A DNA stretch of 64,000 bases from Astrothelium macrocarpum. Taxonomy: Eukaryota > Ascomycota > Dothideomycetes > Trypetheliales > Trypetheliaceae. The notes beneath the pieces were generated by a model. That model had not been told where the DNA came from. It did not search any database and worked only from the letters and a program-made list of their open reading frames with translations. Shown piece after piece: positions 34,108 through 46,382 of this stretch; the stretch's first letter is position 1; the number at the start of each line of letters is the position of its first letter. Both the position numbers and the translations under genes were made by a program. The stretch lies in contig JAGEMR010000063.1 in assembly GCA_021030915.1 (NCBI GenBank), positions 1-64,000 of the forward strand, given 5' to 3'.

Positions 34108-35283
34108 CTATTTGGTCGATGAAGCATTGGCACCATATTTCTGGACCAAAGACTGCACAAACGGATAAGCCACGCCGGCCGTGGGCTCAGCACCGTAGAT
34201 ATAAGTTCCCCACCACGGTCCGGCAGCCCACCACATAGCGCCCTTCCAGACGTCCGAATTCTGCTGCATGTACGTCAAGCCGCCCGTGACGGCCTCCTCG
34301 CAGAGAGAGTTGATGCCCGCGCCAACCTCGCCAATGAGACCAACCTTGTTGTTGGCTCGGAGCCAGCTGGTAGCGCCCTCGAGCGTGTCGGCAAGCGTGG
34401 TGGCGTTGTTGCAGGTGGCGGAGGTACCGCTGAAGTCCGAGTCGAGGTATTGGTGCATCTGGTAGATGATCTTGTTTGAGGGGTCGGTGAGATTGCCCAT
34501 GGTAGCGCCGTTGTTGCTCGCGCTGTTGTCGTCGTTCCATGACCAGGCACCAGTGTAAGCGTTGCCTTCAGGTGTGATGTATTGGCTAGTGGCACCGGCA
34601 GCGCGGATGCCGTTGATGGCGGCTTGGTTGAGGGAGACGACGAGGGATTGGTCCATGTCGTGGTATTCGTTATTGGTGTCGAAGATGACCTTGGAGTTGG
34701 TGGCGTACTCCTTGGCAAGCTGCTGCCACCAGGATTGGAAGCTTGCAGTGTCGGTGATGATGGCGCCGTTGAAGCGGCCATAGTTGTGTGGGGTGATCAT
34801 AGCGTATGCTCCTTTACCAGTGATGTAGTTGACTTGTTGGGTCAAGTTGCCGCCGTAGGCTGGGTCGATGGAGCCAGTGAGGCCAGAAGGAGTGAGACGC
34901 TCCATCATGAAGTTGACGCGGAAGATGTTGGCACCATTGCTGATCCAGGTGTCGTAGGTAGAAAGGTTATACCAGGTGTAGTCGGTGCCATAGACACCGG
35001 GAATGGCAGTGCCAAACTCGGCACCTGATTCATTGACACCGAAGAATTCAAAAGCGCCAGATGATGAGGCAGCAGGTGCTGCAGCAGCTGAAGAAGAGCT
35101 AGCAACGGATGAAGGGCTGGCAACGGAAGAAGGACTGGCAACAGAAGTAGCACTAGCAATAGAAGTAGGGGCAGCGGCAGTGGTGGAAGGGGCCCTCTTG
35201 TTGCAAGCAGAAGAACGCTTTTGGGGAATAGTAGCTGCTGAAGCAGCAGTGGCAGCAGCCACGACGAAAGTGAAGAAACGCAT
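34108..35283 (-). CDS. Secreted GH5 (subfamily 5-like) endo-beta-1,4-glucanase
   Basis: Cellulase that cuts internal beta-1,4 bonds of cellulose with retention. Single exon, 391 residues. A signal peptide (MRFFTFVVAAATAASA) precedes a short Lys/Arg site (PQKR) and a 45-residue Ser/Ala/Thr/Pro linker, then the TIM-barrel domain from about 78. Diagnostic segments are FRVNFMMERL, ITPHNYGRFNG, the acid/base Glu206 in FDTNNEYHDM, the substrate-binding HQYLDSD and the nucleophile Glu319 in GLIGEVGAG. The linker normally joins an N-terminal CBM1 to this catalytic domain, but no CBM1 is present; only one cysteine (Cys27) sits before the linker. Five N-glycosylation sequons are visible in the catalytic part. 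Confidence 0.95.
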   Translation of the reverse strand: MRFFTFVVAAATAASAATIPQKRSSACNKRAPSTTAAAPTSIASATSVASPSSVASPSSVASSSSAAAAPAASSSGAFEFFGVNESGAEFGTAIPGVYGTDYTWYNLSTYDTWISNGANIFRVNFMMERLTPSGLTGSIDPAYGGNLTQQVNYITGKGAYAMITPHNYGRFNGAIITDTASFQSWWQQLAKEYATNSKVIFDTNNEYHDMDQSLVVSLNQAAINGIRAAGATSQYITPEGNAYTGAWSWNDDNSASNNGATMGNLTDPSNKIIYQMHQYLDSDFSGTSATCNNATTLADTLEGATSWLRANNKVGLIGEVGAGINSLCEEAVTGGLTYMQQNSDVWKGAMWWAAGPWWGTYIYGAEPTAGVAYPFVQSLVQKYGANASSTK

Positions 35284-36167
35284 CGTGGGTTAAGGAATGA
35301 AAAAGACAAATGTCTCAAGACGTTCAAAAATATTTATGTAAGAAATGAAGACAGAGGCAGTCAAGCCAGTGAATGAGCACAGAGGGATCGCTTGAAGAGA
35401 AGAAGGAGATTTCTTACCTGGAGAGAAGCTCCATTTTGTAGTTGCTGGCCTTACATCTAGGTCATCGAAAAGCCAGATTATGGCGAAATGAAGGGTTAGC
35501 GATATAGTGGGTTGGAATCAAACGGCACGACTAGAGCCAGAATCGCCAGCTTTTCCATCAATCATGGCAGATTAATCTAATATATTTTCGGCCGACGGAA
35601 CCGGGGAGAAACAATCTGAAACAAGCATGTCGCTTAAGGGGGATCCGTGCTTGACAACATTTGATTGGACTGCACCATGCGCACACAACTTTCTTTCACA
35701 TGGGACAATTACCTGTTCCAATGGCGAGGAATACGGTTGTGAGAGTGACAAGGGATTGAAAAGTGAAATGCAGGAAGATACCACCAGGATAGCCCTTGGT
35801 ACAGGGGGGGGGAGGATTTGAAGGATGCATGAGCGGGTGCGGATGACGGCCGATGCGGTTGATCTGCGTTCTATTTGAGCACCGGAGGAAAATGCCTCGC
35901 GTTAGTGGTCAATTGAAAACAACTTGCGCAGGATTTATAAAGCGGGCTAGCATTGGTGCCGCTTATAGGATGCATAGTTATGTCACGATTGATATTTCCT
36001 GAGTGTTTGCTTGTGGGGTGCATTAGTGTGGAATTCCCTTCGTCCAAAGGGCCAATTAATTATATGTTACTTTACAGAGCTGTACCCAAAGATGATTCCG
36101 GTTGTCGTACAATTGCGTGCCCACTTATTTGGTGCTCCTAGATGAAAACCAACCATCGCAGAAAAAT
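35284..36167. other. Intergenic: GH5 promoter side and Vps62-like 3' side
   Basis: About 880 bp with no supported gene. The right part of the promoter of the glucanase is here. Short frames only; a G9 run lies near 35805. Confidence 0.5.
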
Positions 36168-37230
36168 TCAGGGTCCAAGCACAGTCCTAACAATGCAAAG
36201 ATCACCATCGTCGGGACAAACGTTAGTCCTGTTCAATTGCTTGTCCTCGGGACCAGTCGGACCGTCGGTGTATTTGTATGTGAGGCCAAGAAGACTCGAT
36301 TGGCGTGGATCGCTGTTTGGATATTGTTCGTCACCCCACTGCCCGATGAAGTAGAGCCAGTTCACTGGGGTACTGTCATCGTATGCGGCAAAGGTCTGTG
36401 TATTGGCGTCGTACGTGTAATAATAAGCGCTTTCTGTAGGGTCCCAGATTGCACCAAAATCGGTGTAATCTTCAACGGGACCATACGGCAAGTTCACATC
36501 GGGGATGGTGTGGTCGTGCGTGCCGCCAATCGCATAGTTGGCATGTGTACCATTGGCGACAAGGTTGATAGGACGATCGTTGGTTTTGTTAAGCGCTGCA
36601 TAAGTGAAAGCTTCACCATTGTCGTGTTGACTGAACCAGACAGCTTGAGGAACACCATTTTGGAAGCGAACCATATTATGTTCCCTATTTGATTCATCGG
36701 CCTTTAATGATAAACTTCTCGAGCAATGTAACATCTTACCAGTCACCAACGTGGTCACCAAGAATAAATCCAAAGTAATCTCCTCCATAGTTGAAAGCGT
36801 AAAAGTAAAAGTAGAAAGCATCAACAAGCCCACTACCATGATCGTTGACAACGATAGCACAAGACTTGACACCTTGTGTTACATTGTCGGTGGGAGCAAC
36901 ACCATTTAGCCAAGCTGGATTGGTTTCAATGTTCTCATCAGAAGTAAGATATACGTTGCTACCATTGGACGGAGGTAAGTTGTTTAGCTGGTTCAAATTG
37001 TCCAGCGTCAAAGGTGAAGGAACATTCGGGACAGCAGTGAAATTAACCTCCGGCGTGGTATTGTTTAGCTGATTTTGGATATCGGATGGAAAATAAACTT
37101 CTCCCGTGTAGAGATAGTTGATCGGCGCATACTGAGTAACATAGGATGGGACGCCAGATGGAGCTTGGCTGGCAACGAAAGTTGCTGCTCCGAGGAGTAC
37201 AACGCTAGAAAGAGAAGAAAATGACCGCAT
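36168..37230 (-). CDS. Secreted Vps62/DUF946-family protein
   Basis: Member of the fungal vacuolar-protein-sorting-62 family; biochemical role not established. Exons 37230-36740 and 36684-36168 join to 335 residues, with the intron splitting the conserved HVGDWEHNMVRF block. An N-terminal signal peptide (MRSFSSLSSVVLLGAATFVA) predicts entry to the secretory route. Family signatures visible are NDHGSGLVDAFYFYFYAFN, GDHVGDWEH, FSQHDNGEAFTY, GTHANYAIGGTHDHTIPD and LYFIGQWGD. The many His, Asp and Trp residues in these blocks are conserved in the family and could form a metal or sugar site, which is inference. It follows the same strand order as the GH5 and CFEM genes. Confidence 0.88.
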
Positions 37231-38862
37231 TTTGGCCTGAATGAAGCGTGAACGAGTGAACTAACCTGGCAACCCAGCCTTGGCGCGCGATGGCGATCCC
37301 AGATCTGAGAGGCATATTGACTTATATATGTATGGCAAGCCCCTATGCGAACATGACCGCGGGTTGATAGGAGGATCACTATGCAGGTTCGGGCCGCATG
37401 GTACAAGATCTATTGGCCATAGAAATTGAAAGAGCATTGTGTGCCCTGCGCAATGCTACTGGCACGCGTAAGTGTGAGGTGCAAAGCATCCGGGGTTTGT
37501 GGTGGGGGGAAGGCTTGAAAGGGTTGCCACGGTGTACCAGAAAAAGCCATGATTTGCTGCTGATTAGGCCGAGGTAGTAATAGTCGGAGCAACGAAAACA
37601 AGTACCTGCCTCAATTGCACAGTCTAAACAGGCGGCCCGGGCAGCAGTTGGATAAGACTGGATGACACGCAGGAGCGTGCAGGAACATGGTCAAGTAGCA
37701 TCAGGCTCAGGCACGGAACATTGCCCATTCCTGCCAACATTTTGATGGGCAGACTTGGATAAAAGGTAAACGTGCGCTCTGTGCCATGTTCGACTGGTGG
37801 CGTTTGAAATGCAGAGTTTAGGTCAAATCCTGTTTTGGGACAGCTGACCGAGCGAGCCGACACCATCTGCCCAGGTCTCCTGCGACTTCCAGCTGCCGGT
37901 GCCAAGTCAGCCTCCAGTGTCGTCCAAAGCCTTGCTCTTGACCGAGAAGCCTCTTCCACATCGTTTTTGAGCAAATGGAGGGCTAGCACGAGCTACTGCG
38001 TCATGCTTCGAACACTTGGGAATCTGTGCCCTTTGTATATTGAACGGGTGGCGGATTGCCCCTGGTGGCGGTGGCAGAATTTTTGACCGCCTCCGTCTAT
38101 TGCCCATTCTCGCCAGGTCCCGTCCTAATTACATCTTGATGTCTTCCATTGTCTTCAATTCCTGGCAATCTGAGGAGCCTCGACATCGACAACATAAGAC
38201 TCGCCTGCTGCGTCATTCGTATGTTCTCGAAAGGTGTTTCAGGGAGTTCCCACAGCATCGATGAATTTGACATATTAGAATGACACATCCTTGGTTTTAT
38301 TCTTATTCGAATTATACGACACAAACCAAGTCACGGCAACAATGAGTGCTAATGATCGATAATATACCGTGCGTAGTCGCTGGAAGGTTTGCGTAAAGCT
38401 TGGTGCCATGGAATGGCCGCGCCAAGATCGGATGGTAAGATAATCTCACGACGCTCGTGATGATGAATCTCAAATAGAATAAGCTATGGGCCTCTCTATG
38501 CTGCTAAATGGCGTTTGTCGTATCGATTCATCAAGCCGCTTTTCAATCGTATACGTTCATACTCCCTATCTCGTCAAGAATCCTTCGTATACAGCAGGAT
38601 TCCATGGTGCCATCCAGGTGTTCACTAATGGGTGTAGCGCCCTATTCAGGAGCCCCTCAACCGAATTGGAGCGCTAAGCGGCGTCAGATCATTAAATTGG
38701 AATTTCTTTCAAAATCACTAGGTTGCTCAAACTCATTGGGGTACTGCCTAATGCCTTAATCGCATCTACGAAGCAAACTTGGTATTTTAGCTATGATTGC
38801 GATGTCGAAAAGTGTTAAAAAATGGCACACCCACCGGTGAAAATAAACATGGTAAGTTCTCA
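37231..38862. other. Intergenic, no supported gene
   Basis: About 1.6 kb between the Vps62-like start and the F-box gene stop. Frames of up to 121 codons occur near 37624-38107 on the minus strand but show no domain, signal peptide or splice pattern that I can support. Confidence 0.5.
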
Positions 38863-41501
38863 CTAAAACCATCGTCTATTTTCTAGCTTCTCTCTCCTCC
38901 GCTCTGGCTCGCTCTCCTCTCTTGGACCCTTAAAACCGAGAATCTCATCATTCTCCCCAATACCCACATCCAGATCGAAAATAGTGCTTGTCTCTACATC
39001 CAAGCTAAAACTCGCTCGAACCCTCACTCCACCTTCTCTCTTCTTTGCACACGGACTCAAATGCATCGTCACCATCTCCTGCGTCTGCCTTGCCAACAGC
39101 TCCGGCTCATAGAGACTGTCGATTGGGCACGGACGGAACCCGGTTAGGATGGTCTCGTCCGGCATACGAACGTAAGTTTTTCGGGGCTCTCCCAACTCAC
39201 GCAGAGCAATCCAGTAATCGATGATGGCGCGGTCGTGGTGCCAGTGACCATAGTTAGTGCGCATCCACATGGAGAGGACGAGCTGACGGAGGTTGTCGAA
39301 ATGACGCAGGGGGTATAAAAACGAGTCTGTGATAAGAGTTGAATTACCGATGATTGGAGCACCTGAATATCCGCAGAATTTAAGTTCCGTGATGGTGGAG
39401 GCGTGGTATGACGCAATGGTGTGAAGTAGGGGGGGGCTGGGTTCCCATCCGAATGCAGGGAAATATGGTCCTTGAGGTGGTCTGAGAGGACTGCTTGCGA
39501 GAGATATGATGGTCTCGGTGTATTCGCCTTCCAAGAAGTCGCCTGCGAGGCTGCCATCCCCCGTTTCACTAAGGCCATGTCCGGCTTCGCTGCCCCAGCT
39601 GTTGCCAATTGGCGAAGTCACGCCGATGGAAATGATGCGTTGGAGGCGACAATTTTGGAGAGCACGAAGGGTTTCACGGCGTTCGTCGCGCGGAACATTA
39701 CCTTCGATTTTAATATGTTCCACATTGCGCATGCGGCTAGCGAAGTTGGTAATGAAAAGATGACGCCGTCGACGATCACCAAAAGGTCCGAAAAAGTGAT
39801 CGACTTGAGATCGAGGCTCGTCCAGCTCGCCGTATTGAGCATCGACGCGGAGGTCTACAATCGAAGTCGATAGACTCTCAATGATCCGATCTACGCGATT
39901 TGTCACGTCTTTTGACTCTGTAGCACCCGTAAAGAAGTGAGCCATAGGCCAAGCGAGGCATTGAAGATTCTGATGGGCTTCCATAAAATCGAGAAAAGAA
40001 ATTCGCGATGATCCAAACAATGGTACTAATTCGGAAAGCATAGTGCCACGGATGACTGCATTGCGAAGTTGGAAAGCACGCAAATTAGAGAATCTCAGTG
40101 TGCTTAGCTTTTCTAGTATAGGCATACACAATTGCGCTCCCTGGCCTGATGTATCCCGATCAGCAACCAAAAAGACCCAGTCTAGATTTAAGCTAGTCAA
40201 TGAAGCCGTTGATCCAGCAAGAATGTGAAAAGCAAAGACTCCTGGAGTATTCTGGGCTACCCGAAGCCATATCAACCTTCGTTGTTGTTCTGTTTGGTTC
40301 GAACGCTCGTTGCTGCTCGGTGATACCATGCCATGCTCTTCAAAGTAATTATCAATATCGGTCTTGCCCACTAACTCGTCAACTTCTGGAAGCTGGTTAA
40401 AGATTTTCGCATCCATCGCTTCAGATTCAGCGAATACCGCCCGACTCCACTCAAAATGACCTTCATCGTCCCTGCTAGCTTCATTTATACGAAGAACATT
40501 GGTTCGCGAATTGAAGTTGGAAATGTCTTCTTCTTCGTGCATTGTCGTGTAGTATATATCGCCTCTACCGTTGTGCATAGTGCCTCTTGAACCTCCTCGC
40601 ATGAGTAGCTTTTCGCCATCACAGTTTGACGTGAGCATCATACGTCTAAAGCGAACACTCTTCAGCCCGCTGAAAGTGCACCGATCCTGCTCATATGGCA
40701 AGACACCGTCTAAAGAGCAATTCTCAAGCCACAGCTTTCTGACCGGGGTATGCCCGGACCTGCTCTTATCGAAGAATCCAACCAATAATCCGACTGTGAC
40801 AAGCCAGTGTCCGTGTATAATCCTCAGGTTTTGCACATTAGTCAGATTCCTTATTGCGAGCCTGAGAAGACAAGCAAGACGCATATCTTGTGACAAAGTT
40901 GGGCTCTTGAATGACATTTCAGGAAGATCTGTAAAAATTTCTGGCGGGGGAAGGTGGCAGCGGTGCGTAAGGTTAACAACGTGTTTGGCAATGTGAGGAG
41001 ATCTATCAAATCCTTTAGTTCTCGAGCTATCATGGGCCATCATTTCACACACAGTACTTACTTTGCGAGGAGTATTAGTTTCAGGAGCATCGGGGTATCA
41101 TCATGGTCGTCGAAGACTTCTCCGCTCTTTTGAGCGTCTTGCGGGATTGTTGAGAAACCTGTTTGAACATGTCCACAATCCGCGAGTTCAACGGAATTCC
41201 ATAGGAGCGGTAAAGCGAGGCGGTAAAAGAGTTTACGCACGAGACTGATCCGACAGAGGTCTTCAAGCGAAAGGTACTGGAAGATGATTGATATGAGCTC
41301 CTCTGGGAGGGTTTGAAACTGTAGTTTGTGAGCCAGTATTGAGAGAAACAATCAGAAGTGAGGTGTACATCTGTTGTCCCCATGTCTCCAACATCAAAGC
41401 ACGAGAGCGCAACGGTTTACTGTAAGGAGCGAAACCCCATTGAAAAGGACGTAGGGTTTCAAGCACGGCTTAAGTGGCGATGAAGTGGTCGTGGTTCCCA
41501 T
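38863..41501 (-). CDS. F-box protein of unknown target
   Basis: Predicted substrate adaptor of an SCF ubiquitin ligase. Proposed exons: 41501-41421, 41318-41062 and 41026-38863, giving 833 residues. The F-box is LPEELISIIFQYLSLEDLCRIS at the start of exon two (shown in part: LPEELISIIFQYL), followed by LVRKLFYRLALPLLW. The rest is a long leucine-containing region in which weak LRR-like segments can be seen (VQNLRIIHG, VRKLWLENCSLDG, LRQLVLSMW), but no clean repeat period. Exon two has a stop immediately upstream in frame, so a further 5' exon is required; the one given starts MGTTTTSSPL and uses donor GTAAAC in phase, but this first exon is the least certain part. The second intron joins cleanly into SRTKGFDRSPHIAKHV. 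Start uncertain. Confidence 0.75.
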
Positions 41502-41661
41502 GTAGATAGCTGCAACGAAAGGTCTAAGAGAGGTCTCGAGGGAAAACCAATGATAGGGTAACTATAGCCGAGACATCTCGATCTCGTGGCATCATTAACC
41601 GATTTACCTCCCCTCAACGATGGAGCCTTGTTTGGATGTCACAGCTTAATGCCAACCAAAC

Positions 41662-43523
41662 ATGTCTGGCGAGGTCGAGAATGTCAAGGAGGAGACTAAC
41701 AGAGAGGTTGCCGCCTCTGTTGAAGTCGAAGACCATGAAGATACAGATGACGACCAAGGAGATGCTCAGAACGGTTTGACAGAATCGCCTAAAAAGAAGA
41801 AAAAATCCAAAAAGAAGAAGCTTAAAGAAGCTTTGACAGGCCACAAAGATGCGGAGAGCTCAGAAGTCGCTGTCTCGGAGCCTCAAGTCAGCAGTGAGCG
41901 ACTCAAGAAGCTTGCGGCAATCAATCCCTCTCTCAAAGACGAAATCGAACGGCAGAACCCGACAGATCTTCAAGAATTCTTGAAGAAACTCTCTCTTGGT
42001 GACTTCGTGACTGGAGTGGTAAGTGTGTTTCTTAATTTGACTTTAACACTTTGGCATTAATGAGAAGAGCCAAGACTAATCACGGGAATATCAGGGTAAG
42101 AGCAGCGTGAACCAGAAAGATATCGCGCAGTATAAGTTCTGGAAAACGCAGCCGGTGCCTAAGTTTGAAGAAGAATCTTTGGAACAGGGTCCGATTGAAG
42201 CTGTAGATTCAGAGAAGGTTCCAAAGGAGCCGGCACCTCTGCCGGCAGGCTTTGAGTGGGTCACGATGGATTTGACTGATACTCAGCAGGTACGGACATT
42301 CCTCTTTGCAAACAGAGGACAAGAGTGGCTAACCGGAATTCAGCATAACGAAGTTTACGATCTACTTTGCAATCACTATGTCGAAGATCACGCGTCCATG
42401 TTTCGCTTTAAGTATTCCTCATCATTCCTGAAATGGTAAGTCACTGGGCCAAGTCTGCAAAAATTCCTAACAATCTGAGATAGGGCGCTTATGGCTCCCG
42501 GCTGGCGTAAAGAATGGCACGTGGGCGTTCGTGCTTCACAGTCTCAGAAACTTGTGGCATTCATCTCTGCCATCCCCGTACTTATGCGGGTGAGACAGAA
42601 AGAAATCAAATGTACCGAGATTAATTTCATGTGTAACCATAAGAGAGTGCGTCAGAAGCGATTAGCTCCGGTTTTGATCAAGGAAATTACAAGGCGTTGT
42701 CATCTTTTCGGCATCTATCAGGCCATATATACCGCCGGAACCTTCCTTCCAACTCCTGTTGCCACGTGCCGCTATTTCCATCGCAGCCTTGATTGGCAAA
42801 AGTTATACGAAGTCGGCTTTTCGCAATTGCCACAGGGAAGTTCAACATTGCGCCAGAATGCAAGATACAAACTTCCAACGGAAACGGAGACGAAGGGTTT
42901 GCGACTGATGGAGAACAAGGACGTCGATGTCGTGCTTGATCTCCTCAAGCGATACCTTGCTCGCACGGAAATGGCGCCCGTTTTTACAAAAGAAGAGGTG
43001 CAGCACTGGCTGGTTGACCATGCTGATCCAAAGGCCCCCGAACGCGTGGTGTGGGCGTACGTCTTTGAAGACCCCAAGACACACAAAGTCACCGACTTTT
43101 TTTCTTTTTACATTCTGGAATCAACCATCATAAAGTCTCAAAAAGATGATACCATCAAAGCGGCATATTTATTTTACTACGCTACAGAAGCTGCATTTAC
43201 AAATGACAAGGCCACGTATAAGGCTCGATTGAATGCGTTGATGAGGGATGCTTTGATACTTGCGAAACAGGTGAGTTGATATGTTAAGAATGCCCCATTG
43301 ACACATGCTAATGTCATTCGCTTAGGCCAAGTTCGACGTGTTCAATGCTTTGACGCATGTCGATAACCCGCTATTTCTCGAAGACCAGAAATTCGGGCCA
43401 GGTGATGGACAGTTGCATTACTATCTATACAATTATCGCACTGCACCGATTACTGGAGGTCTTAATAAAGCTAATCATGTGGATGAGAAGCAAATTGGAG
43501 GCGTTGGACTGATCATGCTTTGA
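41662..43523 (+). CDS. NMT1: Glycylpeptide N-tetradecanoyltransferase (NMT)
   Basis: Transfers myristate from myristoyl-CoA to N-terminal glycine of proteins such as Arf GTPases and G-alpha subunits; essential in fungi. Exons 41662-42018, 42095-42289, 42344-42435, 42484-43270 and 43326-43523 give 542 residues. The N-terminus is acidic then poly-Lys (about 45-60), the ribosome-binding type region. The fold follows from about 115: AQYKFWKTQPVPKF, the NHYVED segment, FRFKYSSSFLKWALMAPGW, INFMCNHKRVRQKRLAPVLIKEITRR (in part: FMCNHKRVRQKRLAPVL) and TAGTFLPTPVATCRYFHR. It ends GGVGLIML, whose terminal carboxylate acts as catalytic base in this family. Intron two (54 bp) has no stop and is a multiple of three; it was removed because the family lacks an insertion there and it has consensus ends and a CTAAC branch. 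Confidence 0.95.
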
Positions 43524-43640
43524 AGAGGCACTATGAATTTGGAAGCTGAGTGCACAAGAATCAGTTGTATTCTCACAGTGAATTGCGGAATAGTCATTAT
43601 ATACAAAACAAATCATGCTTGATTATTGTGCATCCGTAGC

Positions 43641-46382
43641 ATGCCATTCATTATGCTCAGGGCGCCAGGAAGCAAACTCCGACCTCCGACAAAATTTTGG
43701 TATCGGCGTCAACCATTCACAAGCTTCCATCTTTATTCCAGTCGCTCTTTACGACACCACTCTTTTCTGGGCATGAAGGCCAATGCCGCGTGTAGGGCCA
43801 AGAGCCGAACGTTGGGCTTGTCCCGCCATGCATTACAATGCTCTTCACGCCAGCAATTGATACAGCACCGGTTTACATCGACTGCTCTCATACGACCGGC
43901 TGCTGTCGCAAGCCCTCGCAAATCCTGGTCATGGACCGGAAAACGCCATCAGTCTGCCGCTGCTGCAGCAGTGTAAGGCTCCGTGTAGTTATTCAAAGCT
44001 TTACGAGCTAATCGTGTTGATAGGCTCGAACAAGCAACAGCAGAACCCCAGACTTTGGCACAAGATACAATCATTCAGAACCTTGACCCTCGAGAAGCTG
44101 CGCGGCTGTCCAAGGTCCGAAATATCGGGATTGCTGTACGTTGCGCTTCCAAATATGGGGTGCTCGGAAACTGATTGAGGTAGGCGCACATTGACAGTGG
44201 CAAAACGACTGCCACCGAACGAGTCCTTTTCTACACCGGTCGAATAAAATCAATCCATGAAGTTCGAGGAAGAGATGCAGTTGGTGCCAAGATGGATTCG
44301 ATGGACTTGGAGAGAGAAAAGGGCATTACAATTCAATCGGCCGCAACATTCTGCGACTGGATCAAAACCGAGGATGGGAAGGAGCAAAAATACCACATCA
44401 ACTTGATTGATACACCTGGACACATAGACTTCACAATCGAGGTTGAAAGGGCACTGAGGGTCTTGGATGGAGCCGTCATGATTCTTTGTGCTGTGTCCGG
44501 AGTTCAATCCCAGACAATCACCGTCGATCGTCAAATGCGACGTTACAATGTGCCTAGGATAACATTTATCAACAAAATGGACCGCATGGGTGCGAACCCA
44601 TTCAAGGCAATCGAACAGATCAACAATAAGCTCCGGCTACCCGCTGCTGCACTGCAAGTACCTATTGGCGCCGAGGACGAATTCAAGGGTGTGGTTGATC
44701 TCATTCGAATGAAAGCTATCTACAATGAAGGCTCAAGAGGAGAGGTAATCGTTGAAAAAGACGAAATCCCGGCAGAAGTCAAAAGTTTGGTCGAAGAGAA
44801 GAGGGCGAAACTCATCGAGACACTGGCGGACGTCGACGAAGAGATGGCAGAAATCTTTCTTGATGAGCGGACGCCAACTCCTGAGCAGATAAAAACTGCT
44901 GTTCGAAGAGCTACAATTTCGTTAAAGTTTTCGCCAGTCTTCATCGGATCAGCGCTTGCAGATAAATCCGTCCAACCTATGTTGGATGCTGTTTGCGACT
45001 ATCTTCCTAATCCTTCCGAGGTTGAGAACTTGGCCTTGGACAAATCTCGATCTGAAGTTCCTGTCAAACTCGTCCCATATCAATCACTCCCATTCGTCGG
45101 ACTGGCCTTCAAGCTCGAAGAAAGCAACTTCGGTCAATTGACTTATATCCGGGTCTACCAAGGAGGCTTGAGAAAAGGCATGACCGTCTTCAACGCCCGG
45201 ACCGACAAGAAAATCAAGATTCCCCGAATCGTGCGCATGCACTCCAATGAGATGGAAGAAGTTCCCGAGATCGGCGCTGGCGAAATCTGCGCCGTCTTTG
45301 GCGTCGATTGCGCCTCTGGCGACACCTTCACCGACGGCGCGCTTGGCTACACCATGACGTCCATGTTCGTCCCTGAGCCCGTCATCTCTCTGTCCATCAA
45401 GCCCAAACAAACCAAGGATGGCGCCAACTTTTCGAAAGCCATGAACCGATTCCAGCGTGAGGATCCTACTTTCCGTGTGCACGTCGACCCGGAGTCTCAG
45501 GAGACTATCATCTCGGGTATGGGCGAGCTGCACCTGGATATCTATGTCGAGCGTATGCGTCGCGAATACAAGGTTGATTGTGAGACGGGGCAGCCTCAGG
45601 TGGCGTATCGCGAGACGCTCACACATCAGGTCCCCTTCGACCATCTGCTCAAGAAGCAAACTGGTGGTGCGGGAGATTATGCTCGCGTCATTGGGACTAT
45701 GGAGCCTACGGGCCAGCTTGCAGAGAACTCATTCACTTCCGTCGTTACGGGTGGCAATATCCCTGAGAAGTACCTGCAGTCGTGCGAAAAGGGCTTTCAC
45801 GAGGCCTGCGAGAAGGGTCCTCTCCTTGGGCACAAAGTGTTGGGCACACACATGACGATGACAGATGGTGCTATCCACTCAACGGACTCGTCGGATCTGG
45901 CGTTCAAGAATGCAACGATGCAGGCTTTCCGCAAGACGTTCAATGCAAAGAACGGACAGGTGCTCGAGCCGATGATGAAGACGACTGTGGTGGCGCCGAG
46001 TGAGTTCCAGGGAAACGTGGTGGCTTTGTTGAATAAACGGAATGCGGTGATTAATGATTCAGAGGTCGGTGCAGAGGACTTTACGGTGTGGGCGGATACG
46101 CCGTTGAGTAACATGGTGAGCAATGAGCCTCGAATACTGATTGCTTGGACAGTAAGTTTGGCTGACTGAGGACCTCCTAGTTTGGAATTTCGAGTCACAT
46201 TAGAGCGGCTACGCAAGGGAAGGGGGAATATGTATGGTTCCCAAATCATCCTGATCCAAGAGGTGACTGACTTTGTTCTACAGACCATGGAGTTCTCGCA
46301 TTATTCGTCGGTCCTGCCGCAAACTCAAAAGGAGCTGATCGCCAAGCATGAAAAGGAGATGGCGGAAAAGCATAAGAAATAG
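43641..46382 (+). CDS. MEF1: Mitochondrial translation elongation factor G (Mef1)
   Basis: GTPase that drives tRNA-mRNA translocation on the mitochondrial ribosome. Exons 43641-43972, 44024-44135, 44184-46115, 46181-46231 and 46284-46382 give 841 residues, longer than yeast Mef1 because of an extended Arg/Ser/Ala-rich presequence (about the first 110 residues). GTPase motifs are G1 AHIDSGKTT, G2 region KGITIQSAAT, G3 DTPGH and G4 NKMD. EF-G domain II-V blocks include FVGLAFKLEE, GMGELHLDIYVERMRREY, GGAGDYARV and, after two short introns, FGISSHIRAATQGKGEY-TMEFSHY. The last introns were placed to recover QGKGEYTMEFSHY. Start taken at 43641; a second Met at 43653 is possible. Head-to-tail with NMT, 117 bp apart. 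Confidence 0.95.

Noticed and set aside
37624..38107. Overlapping minus frames of 66-121 codons
   Set aside because: No motif, signal peptide or in-phase splicing into a longer product.
44720..44944. Minus-strand 74-codon frame in Mef1
   Set aside because: Shadow of the conserved GTPase/domain II region.
45084..45659. 191-codon minus-strand frame within Mef1
   Set aside because: Opposite strand of conserved EF-G domains; no independent evidence.
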